Shown: positions 9,244-18,148 of the stretch, piece after piece | Layout: each line of letters opens with the position of its first letter | Numbering within the stretch: position 1 is the stretch's first letter | DNA from: Aeromonas salmonicida subsp. salmonicida | Lineage (GTDB): Bacteria; Pseudomonadota; Gammaproteobacteria; Enterobacterales; Aeromonadaceae | Length of the DNA stretch: 64,000 bases | Reading direction: 5' to 3' | NCBI RefSeq assembly: GCF_001643305.1 | Contig: NZ_LSGW01000095.1 | Span: 47,400 to 111,399 of the forward strand | Notes under the pieces: model-generated | The model's database searches: none | The model's input: only the letters and a program-made list of their open reading frames with translations | What the model was told of the DNA's origin: nothing | Made by a program: the position numbers and the translations under genes

Positions 9244-9480
9244 ATGGAAGATCTGCTGGGCGTATTGATGGTTCCCATGGTGGTCTTCATGGTGGTGGTG
9301 GCCCCTATCTGGCTGGTGCTGCACTACAGAGCCAAGGGGCGGATCGGTACCGGTCTCGCCGATAGCGAACGGGAGCAACTGCAAGGCTTGCTGGCCCGCG
9401 CCGAGAAGATGCAGGAGCGGGTCGGCGCGCTGGAGTCCATTCTGGATGCGGAAGTCCCGGGCTGGAGGAACAAGGTATGA
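9244..9480 (+). CDS. pspB: Phage shock protein B
   Basis: Small inner-membrane protein of 78 residues that, with PspC, signals membrane stress to PspA. It has one N-terminal membrane helix (about residues 5-27, LLGVLMVPMVVFMVVVAPIWLVL) and a charged cytoplasmic coiled-coil. It starts 3 bases after pspA and its stop overlaps the pspC start (ATGA). Confidence 0.95.
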   Translation: MEDLLGVLMVPMVVFMVVVAPIWLVLHYRAKGRIGTGLADSEREQLQGLLARAEKMQERVGALESILDAEVPGWRNKV

Positions 9481-9881
9481 GTCCATCGAATCGGGAGGGG
9501 CGCAATCTCTATCGCGACCCCCAACAGGGCAAGATAGCCGGTGTGTGTGCCGGACTTGCCGACTACTTTGGGGTGGAGACCTGGATCGTGCGGCTGCTGG
9601 CCATCAGCGGTCTCATCTTTGCAGGTTTCATCACCTTCACCGCCTACATAGCAGCCTGGTTTCTGCTCGATAAAAAGCCGGTCACCCTCTATCAAAACGA
9701 GGAGGGAGATTTTGCCGAGGTGCGCATGAAGGCGCGCAGCTGGCAGGCGGGGATCACGCCCCATCAGGCACTGGGCCGTATCGCGCAGGAGCTCGATACT
9801 CTGGAGCCCAGGCTGCAGCGCATCGAGAAGCTGGTGACCTCCAAGGAGTTCACCCTGCAACGGGAATTCAGCAAGCTGTGA
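9477..9881 (+). CDS. pspC: Phage shock protein C
   Basis: PspC-domain inner-membrane stress sensor of 134 residues. The conserved pattern RDPQQGKIAGVCAGLADYFG followed by a hydrophobic helix (about residues 38-63) is visible, and the C-terminal half is charged. Translation is coupled to pspB through ATGA. pspD and pspE are not found here, unlike E. coli. Confidence 0.95.
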   Translation: MSPSNREGRNLYRDPQQGKIAGVCAGLADYFGVETWIVRLLAISGLIFAGFITFTAYIAAWFLLDKKPVTLYQNEEGDFAEVRMKARSWQAGITPHQALGRIAQELDTLEPRLQRIEKLVTSKEFTLQREFSKL

Positions 9882-10012
9882 ATCCGTGACGGTTCGATGA
9901 CGCCTGCCGGACTCATCGAACCTGCATGACCAATCTGGTTGGCAGGTTCGGTGAGTGCAACCGGGTCGTACGATCGAGAATAAATGGGACAAACGGGAGA
10001 ACGGGATCCGCT

Positions 10013-11419
10013 TTGATACGCAACAAACTCGAACAAAAATGGTCGCTCTTGCAGCACAAGGCCACCGACGTGGTGAACCGGGTACGGGATCGTCACATAC
10101 GACTGGCAGTGACGGGTCTTTCCCGCAGCGGCAAGACCGCCTTCATCACAGCGCTGGTCAACCAGCTTGAACATGCGGCCATCGATGGCCGCTTGCCGTT
10201 GTGGGATGCCCAGCGGCAGGGGCGGATCCTGGGCGCCCGTCGGGTGCCCCAGAAAAATGCCCATATTCCCACCTTTGCCTATGAGCGCGGGCTCGATGCC
10301 CTGTTTGGCGATCCCCCTGCCTGGCCCGATCCCACTCGCGGGGTGGCCGAGGTTCGCCTCGAGATCCGCTATCGCACCCGCCATCCCTTGCGCAAGCACC
10401 TGGGAGACATCTCCACCCTCTATGTGGATCTGGTGGACTATCCGGGGGAGTGGCTGCTCGACTTGCCGCTGCTTGAACTGAGTTATGAGCAGTGGAGCGA
10501 GCAGGTGCGTGATCAGCTGCGTCGCCCCGAGTTGCAGGCGCTGGCGGCCGCGTGGCTGGCGACTGAGTGGCAGGCCGAGCAGACCTTCGAAGAGCGGCCT
10601 GTGGCGGAGCTTGCCGAGCGTTACACCGATTACCTCCATGCCTGCAAGCGCGAGCTTGGGCTGCACCTCATCCAACCCGGTCGCTTTGTGCTGCCGGGAG
10701 AGTATGCCGGTGCCCCCATGCTGCAGTTTGTGCCCTGGATGTGGGACAAACCTGCTGGCGAGCCCGCCGATGGCAGCCTCTATACCACTCTCAAGCAGCG
10801 TTTCGAGCAGTACAAGCAGCATCTGGTGCAGGGGTTTTATGAGCAGCACTTTGCCGGTTTCGATCGTCAGATAGTGCTGGTGGACTGCCTGCAGCCCCTC
10901 AATGCCGGCGCCGCCAGCTTTGGTGACATGCAGCAGGCCATCGCCCGCATCATGGAGAGCTTTGCCTACGGCAAGAGCAACTGGTGGCGGCGACTCTTTT
11001 CGCCCCGTATCGACAAGCTGCTGTTTGTGGCGAGCAAGGCCGATCACGTGACCCCCGAGCAGCACGGCCCTCTGGTCTCTTTGCTCCAGCACCTGGTGCG
11101 CAGCGGCCGGGGTCAGGCACGTTTTGAGGGGATCACCACAGAGTGTCTGGCGCTGGCGGCCATCAAGGCGACCGAGGTGGGCAAGGGGGTGGCCAATGGC
11201 CGCGAGTTTCCCGCCATCCGCGGTACCAGCCTCTCGGGGGAGCCGTTATTGCTCTTCCCGGGGGAGGTGCCTGCCCATATCCCGCCAGCCCAGTGGTGGA
11301 ACAATCAGGGCTTTGATTTTCAGGCATTTCGCCCCTTGGCGATGAGCGCCCATCAGGCGCTGCCCCATATCCGGCTCGATGCGGCGCTGGAGTTTCTGCT
11401 CGGGGATCACCTCGAATAA
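10013..11419 (+). CDS. ycjX: YcjX family P-loop protein
   Basis: Conserved YcjX/DUF463 protein that travels with the psp genes; predicted GTP-binding, exact function unknown. The P-loop GLSRSGKTAFITALVNQL lies near the N-terminus and a DYPGEWLLDLPLL segment matches the Switch-II region. The TTG at 10013, 5 bases after GGGAT, gives 468 residues, close to the E. coli length of about 465; an in-frame ATG at 9926 would add an atypical 29-residue extension. It probably belongs to the psp-controlled transcript or has a promoter in the 130-base gap after pspC. Confidence 0.9.
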   Translation: MIRNKLEQKWSLLQHKATDVVNRVRDRHIRLAVTGLSRSGKTAFITALVNQLEHAAIDGRLPLWDAQRQGRILGARRVPQKNAHIPTFAYERGLDALFGDPPAWPDPTRGVAEVRLEIRYRTRHPLRKHLGDISTLYVDLVDYPGEWLLDLPLLELSYEQWSEQVRDQLRRPELQALAAAWLATEWQAEQTFEERPVAELAERYTDYLHACKRELGLHLIQPGRFVLPGEYAGAPMLQFVPWMWDKPAGEPADGSLYTTLKQRFEQYKQHLVQGFYEQHFAGFDRQIVLVDCLQPLNAGAASFGDMQQAIARIMESFAYGKSNWWRRLFSPRIDKLLFVASKADHVTPEQHGPLVSLLQHLVRSGRGQARFEGITTECLALAAIKATEVGKGVANGREFPAIRGTSLSGEPLLLFPGEVPAHIPPAQWWNNQGFDFQAFRPLAMSAHQALPHIRLDAALEFLLGDHLE

Positions 11420-11487
11420 CCCAGGCTCTGTGGCAATGGATACAGATCAGGCATGGCTGCACAGCCGCGTGGAGGAACAGCAAAAAG

Positions 11488-12531
11488 ATGAACGATCAGA
11501 CAAAACACAGGGCCGATGAGACGACGCCGTTGCAGGGCAAGGTGATCCTCGAGCCCAGCGTGTCGGTGGCAAGCGAAGAGCGGCCGCCGGCTCCGGCTCA
11601 GCAGCTGGAAGAGGCGAGTTTCGAACGCCTCGACGAGCTCGACGACTTCACCGAAGTGGAGCCCGCCCTCACCATCAAGCCGCGTCGTCGCCATCGGCTG
11701 CTCGCCTGGGGGCTGGGGGCGGTTGGCCTGCTCTCTTTGGGGCAATATGGCGCCTTTCTCTATGACCAGTTGCTCACCACACCGCTCTGGGGCAGTGCCT
11801 GGTTGCTGGCCTCCGGTCTGGTGGCCGTGGGCACGGCCGGCGTAGTGGGGCGCGAGTGGTTGCGGCTGCGCACCCTCAAGCGGCGCCAGGATGTGCGCTC
11901 GCGCGCCGACGATCTGCTGGCTCATCAGGGTGTCGGGCAGGGGCAGGCTTTTTGCGAGGCGCTCGCCGAGAAGAGTGGCGACAAGGGGCGCGAGGGGTAC
12001 CAAAGCTGGCTGAGTCAGCTCGACGAGAGCCACAGCGATCGGGAAGTGCTGACCCTCTATAGCCAATTGGTGCTCACCGAGCGTGACAAGCTGGCCCAGG
12101 CCCGGGTGGCCAAATGGTCGGGGGAGGCCGCCGTGCTGGTGGCCCTGAGCCCCCTTGCCACCGTCGACATGATGCTGATGCTGTGGCGCAACCTGCGGAT
12201 GATTGAGGACATCGCCGACGTCTATGCCATCGAGCTCGGTTACTGGAGTCGCATCCGCCTCATTCGTCAGGTGTTTCGCAACATGCTCTATGCCGGCGCC
12301 ACCGAGTTGGTGACCGAGGTGGGGATGGAGTTGCTGGGAGCCGAGCTTGCCGCCAAGCTCTCCGCCCGCGCCGCGCAAGGGGTGGGAGCGGGTCTGCTCA
12401 CGGCCCGCCTTGGCCTGCGTACCATAGAGGCGTGCCGCCCGTTGCCCTGGTGTGGTGACGAGAAACCCAAGCTCGGTGAGCTGCGCAAGCGGCTCATCGG
12501 TCAGCTGGCGGGGTATCTCAACAGGGGGTGA
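11488..12531 (+). CDS. ycjF: YcjF family inner-membrane protein (DUF697)
   Basis: Membrane protein of 347 residues (E. coli about 353) always found next to ycjX. It has a charged N-terminal region, two membrane helices around residues 70-120, and a C-terminal DUF697 domain with LSPLATVDMMLMLWRNLRMIEDIADVYAIELGYWSR. Its role is unknown, probably in membrane stress with PspABC. A terminator at 12582 follows. Confidence 0.92.
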   Translation: MNDQTKHRADETTPLQGKVILEPSVSVASEERPPAPAQQLEEASFERLDELDDFTEVEPALTIKPRRRHRLLAWGLGAVGLLSLGQYGAFLYDQLLTTPLWGSAWLLASGLVAVGTAGVVGREWLRLRTLKRRQDVRSRADDLLAHQGVGQGQAFCEALAEKSGDKGREGYQSWLSQLDESHSDREVLTLYSQLVLTERDKLAQARVAKWSGEAAVLVALSPLATVDMMLMLWRNLRMIEDIADVYAIELGYWSRIRLIRQVFRNMLYAGATELVTEVGMELLGAELAAKLSARAAQGVGAGLLTARLGLRTIEACRPLPWCGDEKPKLGELRKRLIGQLAGYLNRG

Positions 12532-12553
12532 CGGCCCGGGCCTAGATTGTGGT

Positions 12554-12571
12554 TGTCACAAATTGTTTACA
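12554..12571. promoter_or_regulatory. Putative TyrR box upstream of phhA
   Basis: TGTCAC-N6-TTTACA matches the TyrR box consensus TGTAAA-N6-TTTACA at 10 of 12 positions. It lies 130 bases before phhA, and tyrR itself is two genes downstream, so TyrR control of phhAB is likely. It sits upstream of the ycjF terminator. Confidence 0.6.
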
Positions 12572-12581
12572 ATTTGAGTCG

Positions 12582-12611
12582 GCAGCCGACCCCAGGGGCG
12601 GCTGCTTTTTT
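12582..12611 (+). terminator. Rho-independent terminator between ycjF and phhA
   Basis: GCAGCCG pairs with CGGCTGC around a 10-base loop and is followed by six T residues. Confidence 0.85.
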
Positions 12612-12700
12612 GAGGGGCAAACCGTTACAGTGATCCTGTCAGTCAACGATGAGTCGCCGATGCTTGGATGTCCGGGCGTGCGCACAGGATGGAACCGCTC

Positions 12701-13495
12701 ATGGCAAGTCTCTACACAGCACACCAGCCAGATCCCCTGGGTCTTGTCCATTACTCGAATGAGGAGCATGGCACCTGGCAAATCCTGATCGAGCGCCAGC
12801 TCGCGGCGCTGGAAGGCAAGGCGTGTGACGACTATCTGGCTGGCTTGACCCGCCTCAATCTGCCCTGTGATCGCATCCCCCAGTTGGCCCAGATCAACGC
12901 CGTGTTGCAACCCGCTACCGGCTGGTCGGTGGCTGCCGTGCCCGCGCTAATCTCGTTCGACCGCTTCTTTGCCCTGCTGGCCAATCGCCAGTTTCCGGTG
13001 GCTACCTTTATCCGGCGCCGGGATGAACTCGACTATTTGCAAGAGCCCGACATCTTCCACGAGATCTTCGGCCACTGCGCCATGCTGACCAATCCCGCCT
13101 TCGCCCACTTCACCCATGTCTATGGCCAGCTTGGCCTGCAGGCGAGCAAGGAAGATCGGGTCTTTCTGGCCCGGCTCTACTGGTTCACGGTGGAGTTCGG
13201 CCTGCTCAATACCCCTGCCGGGCTGAGAATTTACGGTGGCGGCATTCTCTCCTCCATCGGCGAGACCGCCTATGCCCTCGGTGGCCAGCCTGTGCTGCAA
13301 CCCTTCGATCCCATAGAAGTGCTGCGCACCCCATACCGTATCGACATCATGCAGCCCACCTATTTTGTGTTGCCTGAGCTGGCGGCGCTCTACCGTTTGG
13401 CGGAGCAGGACATCATGGCCATGGTGGGGGAGGCGAGGCGCCTCGGCCTGCGCCCGCCACGCTTTGAGCCGGCGGCCGGCAAGCAGGCGAGCTGA
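12701..13495 (+). CDS. phhA: Phenylalanine 4-monooxygenase (phenylalanine hydroxylase)
   Basis: Tetrahydrobiopterin-dependent non-haem iron enzyme that converts phenylalanine to tyrosine. The metal site is visible: HEIFGH supplies the two His ligands and TVEFGL the Glu. The start at 12701 ([11 protein letters not shown]) follows AGGATGGA; ATGs at 12668 and 12689 are alternatives. It is followed by phhB, which recycles the cofactor, and by tyrR, matching the Pseudomonas phh gene set. About 264 residues, as expected for bacterial PhhA. Confidence 0.95.
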   Translation: MASLYTAHQPDPLGLVHYSNEEHGTWQILIERQLAALEGKACDDYLAGLTRLNLPCDRIPQLAQINAVLQPATGWSVAAVPALISFDRFFALLANRQFPVATFIRRRDELDYLQEPDIFHEIFGHCAMLTNPAFAHFTHVYGQLGLQASKEDRVFLARLYWFTVEFGLLNTPAGLRIYGGGILSSIGETAYALGGQPVLQPFDPIEVLRTPYRIDIMQPTYFVLPELAALYRLAEQDIMAMVGEARRLGLRPPRFEPAAGKQAS

Positions 13496-13548
13496 ACTCA
13501 CCACGATTTTTCGTTATCTCATTCCCATTGATGAACAAGGAAAGACCC

Positions 13549-13902
13549 ATGTCCGAACTGGCCAGCCAGCAGTGTGAAGCCTGCCGCGCCGATGCCCCCA
13601 AGGTGAGCGAGCAGGAGCTGAGCGAATTGATGCACCTCATTCCCGACTGGCAGCCGTTGGTGGTGAAAGGAGAGCTGCAACTGAGGCGGGAATTTACTTT
13701 TCGCAACTTCAAGGAGGCGCTGGCGTTTACCAACCGTCTGGGTGAACTGGCGGAGGCTGAGTTTCATCACCCTGCGATCCTGACCGAATGGGGCAAGGTG
13801 ACCGTCAGCTGGTGGACCCACAAGATAGGCGGATTACACCGCAACGACTTCATCATGGCGGCGCGTACCGACCAGTTGCTCAGCGATCCGCTGCACAAAT
13901 AA
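13549..13902 (+). CDS. phhB: Pterin-4a-carbinolamine dehydratase
   Basis: PCD/DCoH family enzyme that dehydrates the 4a-hydroxy-pterin made by PhhA. The active-site signature [21 protein letters not shown] is present, together with the C-terminal [11 protein letters not shown] 13549 is preceded by AAGGAA at proper spacing; an ATG 21 bases upstream lacks this. About 117 residues, normal for the family. A strong terminator follows, so tyrR needs its own promoter. Confidence 0.95.
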   Translation: MSELASQQCEACRADAPKVSEQELSELMHLIPDWQPLVVKGELQLRREFTFRNFKEALAFTNRLGELAEAEFHHPAILTEWGKVTVSWWTHKIGGLHRNDFIMAARTDQLLSDPLHK

Positions 13903-13918
13903 GCCTCATCCGGTGACT

Positions 13919-13957
13919 CGGGCCTGCCCGGCGAAAGCGGGGCGGGCCCGCATTTTT
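13919..13957 (+). terminator. Rho-independent terminator after phhB
   Basis: An 11-bp stem (13919-13929 with 13940-13950, one G-T pair) is followed by CA and five T residues. Confidence 0.88.
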
Positions 13958-14036
13958 ATGGGCCAGCGCTCGCACTGGCGGGATCGAGTCTGTATTATCC
14001 GGTCATTCATAGAGTTAGCTAGGAAGTGTGTCCCGA

Positions 14037-15584
14037 ATGCGTCTTGAAGTCAGCTGTGAAGACCGCCTGGGCCTGACCCGGGAACTGCTCGACCGTCTGG
14101 TGGAGCACAACATCGATCTGCGCGGCATCGAAATCGATACCTCAGGCATCATCTATCTCAACTTTCCCGAGCTGGAGTTTCGCGATTTTCAGCACCTGAT
14201 GCCGGAGATCCGCCGCATTCCCGGCGTCTATGACGTCAAGACCATCCCCTACATGCCATCAGAGCGTGAACACCACGAGATTGAGGCCCTGCTCAAGGCG
14301 CTGCCGGATCTGGTGTTCTCTCTCGACGCCAAGGGCAAGGTGACCCAGGCCAACCAGTCTGCTCTGACGACCCTGGCCCTGCCGGTGGAAGAGATACGTG
14401 GCATGGCCCTTGGTTCTCTGGTCAAGGGGTTCTCCTTCAGCCGCTGGCTGGAGGCGAGTGAAATCAAGCCGCAGACCTGCAAGCTCAGCTTCAACGGCGA
14501 AGAGTATCTGGCGGATCTGATGCCGCTGTTCGTGGCCGAAGAGAAGGGCCGCCAGGCTCTGGCTGGCGCCGTCGTGGTGCTCAAATCTGCCCGCCGGGTT
14601 GGCATGCACTTCAGTGCCTTGCACGCGGTGGAAGTGGGGGGCTTCGAGCACCTGCAGGCCGAGAGCCAGAAGATGAGGCAGGTACTGGTAGAGGCGAGCA
14701 AGCTGGCGATGCAGGATGCCCCTCTGCTCATCGTCGGCGAGACTGGCACCGGCAAGGAGCTGCTGGCCCGCGCCTGCCACGGTGCCAGCCTGCGTTCCAG
14801 CCACCCCTTCATGGCCCTCAACTGCGCCGCCATGCCGGACAACGTGGCCGAGAGCGAACTGTTTGGTTACGCCCCCGGTGCGTTTGGCAACAACACCGAA
14901 GGCAAGCGCGGCGTGCTGGAGCTGGCCAGCGGCGGTACCCTGATGCTGGACGAGATCGGCGACATGTCTGCCCATCTGCAGACCAAGTTCCTGCGGGTGC
15001 TGCAGGACGGGGTGTTTCGCCGGGTTGGTGACGAGCAGGAGGTGAAGGTCAATGTGCGCTTCATCTGTACCACCCAGAAGCAGTTGCTGGATCTGGTGCA
15101 CGACGGCAAGTTCCGGGAAGATCTCTACTATCGCCTCAACGTATTGAGTCTGGCGCTGCCCCCTCTGCGCGAGCGCAAGGCGGACATCATGGCGCTGGCC
15201 CAGCAGTTTGTTTCCCGCTTCGCCAGCGAGTTGCAACGGCCAAGACCGCGCTTTACCCGCAACATGGCCGAGTACCTGACGGCCTACCGCTGGCCCGGCA
15301 ACGTGCGTCAGCTGCGCAACTGCCTCTACCGCGCCATGACGTTGCTGGAAGGGGACGAAATCGGCCCGGAACACGTGGACTTGCCGGTGGCCGCCGATGC
15401 CATGCCGCTCATCGACGAGTGGTTCGAAGGGGGCCTGGACGAGGCGGTGAAACGCTTCGAGAGCCGGCTGCTTGAGCGGCTCTATCCAGCGTTTCCTTCC
15501 ACTCGTCAGCTGGCCAAGCGCCTCGGCGTGTCGCACACCGCCATCGCCAACAAATTGCGTGAATACGGGATCAGCAAGAAGTAA
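14037..15584 (+). CDS. tyrR: Aromatic amino acid regulator TyrR/PhhR
   Basis: Transcription factor for aromatic amino acid metabolism. It has an N-terminal ACT domain (RLEVSCEDRLGLTRELLDRL), a PAS domain (about residues 80-190), an AAA+ core with Walker A GETGTGKE and Walker B GGTLMLDEIG, and a TyrR-type C-terminal HTH (STRQLAKRLGVSHTAIANKL). The sigma54-contact loop is degenerate (PGAFGNN instead of GAFTGA), so it should act on sigma70 promoters. ATG 14037 gives 515 residues, matching E. coli TyrR (513). An in-frame GTG at 14028 sits too close to the RBS. Confidence 0.96.
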   Translation: MRLEVSCEDRLGLTRELLDRLVEHNIDLRGIEIDTSGIIYLNFPELEFRDFQHLMPEIRRIPGVYDVKTIPYMPSEREHHEIEALLKALPDLVFSLDAKGKVTQANQSALTTLALPVEEIRGMALGSLVKGFSFSRWLEASEIKPQTCKLSFNGEEYLADLMPLFVAEEKGRQALAGAVVVLKSARRVGMHFSALHAVEVGGFEHLQAESQKMRQVLVEASKLAMQDAPLLIVGETGTGKELLARACHGASLRSSHPFMALNCAAMPDNVAESELFGYAPGAFGNNTEGKRGVLELASGGTLMLDEIGDMSAHLQTKFLRVLQDGVFRRVGDEQEVKVNVRFICTTQKQLLDLVHDGKFREDLYYRLNVLSLALPPLRERKADIMALAQQFVSRFASELQRPRPRFTRNMAEYLTAYRWPGNVRQLRNCLYRAMTLLEGDEIGPEHVDLPVAADAMPLIDEWFEGGLDEAVKRFESRLLERLYPAFPSTRQLAKRLGVSHTAIANKLREYGISKK

Positions 15585-15608
15585 GCGAATGAATTCAAGT
15601 GATATATC

Positions 15609-15636
15609 GGGGCTCACGCCAGCGTGGGCCCCTTTT
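15609..15636 (+). terminator. Rho-independent terminator after tyrR
   Basis: GGGGCTCACG pairs with CGTGGGCCCC (one wobble pair) around CCAG, followed by four T residues. Confidence 0.85.
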
Positions 15637-15781
15637 CTTATCGCGACAATTGCTGACGCACCCCCTTGCTCTGTCGATGTTGCCTTGTCATGCTGCTGAC
15701 AAGTTCAATACTACATTCATCCGGATCTCCCTGAACGGGCATCAGCCCTTCAAATAGACCGCATGTTCAATAAGCGCAGGC

Positions 15782-16333
15782 ATGATGCACTTTTTTTCTC
15801 TGACCCGGTCCCTGGCGTGGTTGACGCTCCTGTTCTGCTCGCTGGCGCTGGCCCGCGAGCACCTTCCTTTGACCTCTGCCGAGCTGCGCTCAGAGCAGGT
15901 GCGCCAGACGGTGCTCGACATACTCAGCTACACCCGCTGGCCCACCGAGCCAGAGGAGTTGCGCTTATGCATCGCCGCGCCGACGGAATATGCCACAGCG
16001 CTGTTCGCCATCAAGCAGCAGGCCAATGGCCGGCCGGTCAGTGTGCGCCGTTATGATGTCGAGGATGAGATGCTGGGGCGGCAGTGCGATGTGCTTTATC
16101 TGGGAGTGCTGGCGCCAGAGCGGCGCTTGCCATTGTTCCAGCGGCTGCGCGGCCATGCGATTCTCAGCATCAGCGAGCAGAGCGCCGAGTGTACCGCCGA
16201 CGCCGTATTCTGCTTGCAGATAGGGTCGGAGCGTATTCGCTTTCGAGTCAATCTGGATGCCCTCGCCAGGAGCGGAGTGCGGGTCCATCCTGCCGTGCTG
16301 AAGCTGGCCAGAGCGGATGAGGAGACACCATGA
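15782..16333 (+). CDS. yfiR: YfiR, periplasmic repressor of the diguanylate cyclase YfiN
   Basis: Periplasmic redox-sensitive inhibitor of the membrane cyclase YfiN/DgcN. The 183-residue protein has a signal peptide (cleavage near SLALA-REH) and the conserved TRWPTEP and FRVNLDALARSGVRVHP motifs. Four cysteines (in LRLC, GRQC, AEC and VFC) match the two disulfides known in Pseudomonas YfiR. It overlaps yfiN by 4 bases and the order yfiR-yfiN-yfiB is that of E. coli. ATGs at 15782 and 15785 are both possible starts. Confidence 0.92.
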   Translation: MMHFFSLTRSLAWLTLLFCSLALAREHLPLTSAELRSEQVRQTVLDILSYTRWPTEPEELRLCIAAPTEYATALFAIKQQANGRPVSVRRYDVEDEMLGRQCDVLYLGVLAPERRLPLFQRLRGHAILSISEQSAECTADAVFCLQIGSERIRFRVNLDALARSGVRVHPAVLKLARADEETP

Positions 16334-17526
16334 AGGCGTTTTTTCGTTCACAGGCGCAGCGGCTCACCTTGCGACAGAGCTTGGGACGCACCCACATGGT
16401 GACGTCCCTGACCGCTGTTTGTATGGCCGGTCTGCTGTTGACCGGTATCGCTTTGCTGGCCCTACGTATCTATGCGGACCACAACCTGGAGCTGGTGGCG
16501 CGCGCCATCAGTTACACCAGTGAAGCGGCCGTGGTATTCCATGACGAAGAGGCCGCCAAGGAGGCGCTGCAGGCCATTGTCACCCGCGAGGATGTGGCCC
16601 AGGCCAGTATTCAGCTGCCAAGTGGCAGGCCGCTGGCAAGCTGGAGCCGGGCCATGACCACCCCCTGGTCGGGTCTTGAGCAGTATCTTGCACAGATCAT
16701 CCTGCCCGGCCCCATCGAGCAGCCCATCATGCGGGGCGGCGTCGAGATAGCCCGCGTCCATCTGGTCGGCCACGGTCAGTACCTGCTGCTGTTTCTGCTG
16801 CAAACCCTGATGGCCATGCTGGTCTGCCTTATCCTCAGTGCCATGGGATCTATCTATGTGGCGCGCTGGATGCAAAACTCCATCACTGTGCCGCTCAAAA
16901 AGCTGGCTCAAGTGGCCCACAGTGTCAGTCGTCAACGTACTCTTGCCATGCGGGTACCCGAGGCTGACATCGCCGAGTTGCACGAACTCGGCCAGGATTT
17001 CAATTCCCTGCTCGATGAACTGGAGGCCTGGCAGGCCCACCAACGGCGGGAGAACGCCAGCCTGCTGCATCAGGCCACTCATGATGCCTTGACCGGTCTG
17101 CCCAATCGTGCTCTTTTTGAGGCTCGTCTGGATCAAGCCGTGACCACGGGCCGTTTGCAAGAGGAGCGGTTTGCGCTGCTCTACCTCGACTGTGATCGCT
17201 TCAAACAGATCAACGACACCCTGGGCCATGCCGCCGGGGATGACGTGCTGATCGCCTTGGCCAGACGGGTACAACATCAGCTTCGGCCGATGGATCTGGT
17301 ATGTCGGCTGGGCGGCGACGAATTCGCCATCTTGCTGACGCCTCTGTTGCAAGAGAGCGAAGCGCAGGATGTGGTGTCCCGCATCCAGCTGGCGATGGCC
17401 GACCCAGTGGTACTGGGGGATGGTCGTCAGCTGGTGGCCGCCATCAGCATAGGCCTTGCCGTGTATCCGGATGAGGGACTCACTGCCGGTGAACTGTTGC
17501 AGCAGGCTGACAATGCCATGTACTAA
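16330..17526 (+). CDS. yfiN: Diguanylate cyclase YfiN/DgcN, last helix removed by an in-frame stop
   Basis: Inner-membrane cyclase that makes cyclic-di-GMP. It shows a first membrane helix (about residues 24-48), a periplasmic CHASE8-like domain, a second helix (about 155-180), a HAMP segment and a GGDEF domain starting at ATHDALTGLPNR. RLGGDEF is intact and an RPMD inhibitory site lies 5 residues upstream. The frame stops at TAA 17524-17526 right after ADNAMY. The same frame continues open (SKRLRRELVLHDQLEFDVSAEEK) to TAA 17596-17598, 2 bases before yfiB, so the original gene probably ended there with a CAA codon now TAA. The cyclase core is complete, but the final helix is missing. Confidence 0.9.
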   Translation: MKAFFRSQAQRLTLRQSLGRTHMVTSLTAVCMAGLLLTGIALLALRIYADHNLELVARAISYTSEAAVVFHDEEAAKEALQAIVTREDVAQASIQLPSGRPLASWSRAMTTPWSGLEQYLAQIILPGPIEQPIMRGGVEIARVHLVGHGQYLLLFLLQTLMAMLVCLILSAMGSIYVARWMQNSITVPLKKLAQVAHSVSRQRTLAMRVPEADIAELHELGQDFNSLLDELEAWQAHQRRENASLLHQATHDALTGLPNRALFEARLDQAVTTGRLQEERFALLYLDCDRFKQINDTLGHAAGDDVLIALARRVQHQLRPMDLVCRLGGDEFAILLTPLLQESEAQDVVSRIQLAMADPVVLGDGRQLVAAISIGLAVYPDEGLTAGELLQQADNAMY

Positions 17527-17600
17527 TCCAAACGGCTGCGTCGGGAGCTTGTACTTCATGACCAGCTGGAATTTGATGTTTCTGCTGAGGAAAAATAACA

Positions 17601-18089
17601 ATGAAGATCACTGTCCTGATGAAAACCGGCCTGATCGGCCTGCTGTTGAGCGTGTTGGCGGGCTGTCAAAGTGCCCCTCGCGGTCTGATGGCGGAGCAGA
17701 TCGGCGTACTCAAGGAGCAGGGCTTTCGCCTGACCGACGAGGGTTGGACTCTGGACTTCTCCAACCGGGTGCTGTTTGCCAACGATTCGGAAGCTCTCAA
17801 CCCTGACACCCGTGTCCTGGTGGAAAAGCTGGGCATGACCTTGCTGGGGGTTGGCCTGAACAAGGCGCGGATCGATGGTCACACCGATTCCAACGGACCT
17901 GAGGCTTATAACGATCAGCTCTCTCTGAAGCGGGCGAAATCGGTGGCCGATGTGCTGGTGCCGGTCGGCATGCAGCCGGCCAACCTGGATATCCGTGGTC
18001 GCGGTGAACGGGATCCGGTGGCAGACAACAAGACGGCTGCCGGTCGGGCAGAGAACCGCCGCGTTGGCATCATCATCAGCAACGAATAA
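17601..18089 (+). CDS. yfiB: YfiB, OmpA-domain lipoprotein
   Basis: Outer-membrane lipoprotein of 162 residues that sequesters YfiR and so activates YfiN. The lipobox LAGC (cysteine about residue 22) is followed by an OmpA/Pal peptidoglycan-binding domain with the motif IDGHTDSNGPEAYNDQLSLKRAKSV. It starts 2 bases after the apparent ancestral end of yfiN. A bidirectional terminator separates it from the convergent TerC gene. Confidence 0.94.
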   Translation: MKITVLMKTGLIGLLLSVLAGCQSAPRGLMAEQIGVLKEQGFRLTDEGWTLDFSNRVLFANDSEALNPDTRVLVEKLGMTLLGVGLNKARIDGHTDSNGPEAYNDQLSLKRAKSVADVLVPVGMQPANLDIRGRGERDPVADNKTAAGRAENRRVGIIISNE

Positions 18090-18103
18090 GCCGGTTGTGT
18101 GGA

Positions 18104-18135
18104 TAAAAAAAGAGCGCCTGATGGCGCTCTTTTTT
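18104..18135. terminator. Bidirectional terminator between yfiB and the TerC-family gene
   Basis: AGAGCGCC/GGCGCTCT with a TGAT loop, flanked by an A tract on the left and a T tract on the right. Confidence 0.9.
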
Positions 18136-18148
18136 GTGGCTCGTCCGC

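Noticed and set aside
14028..14036. GTG at 14028 as the tyrR start
   Set aside because: It lies only 2 bases after the AGGAA, while ATG 14037 matches the known TyrR N-terminus MRLEV.
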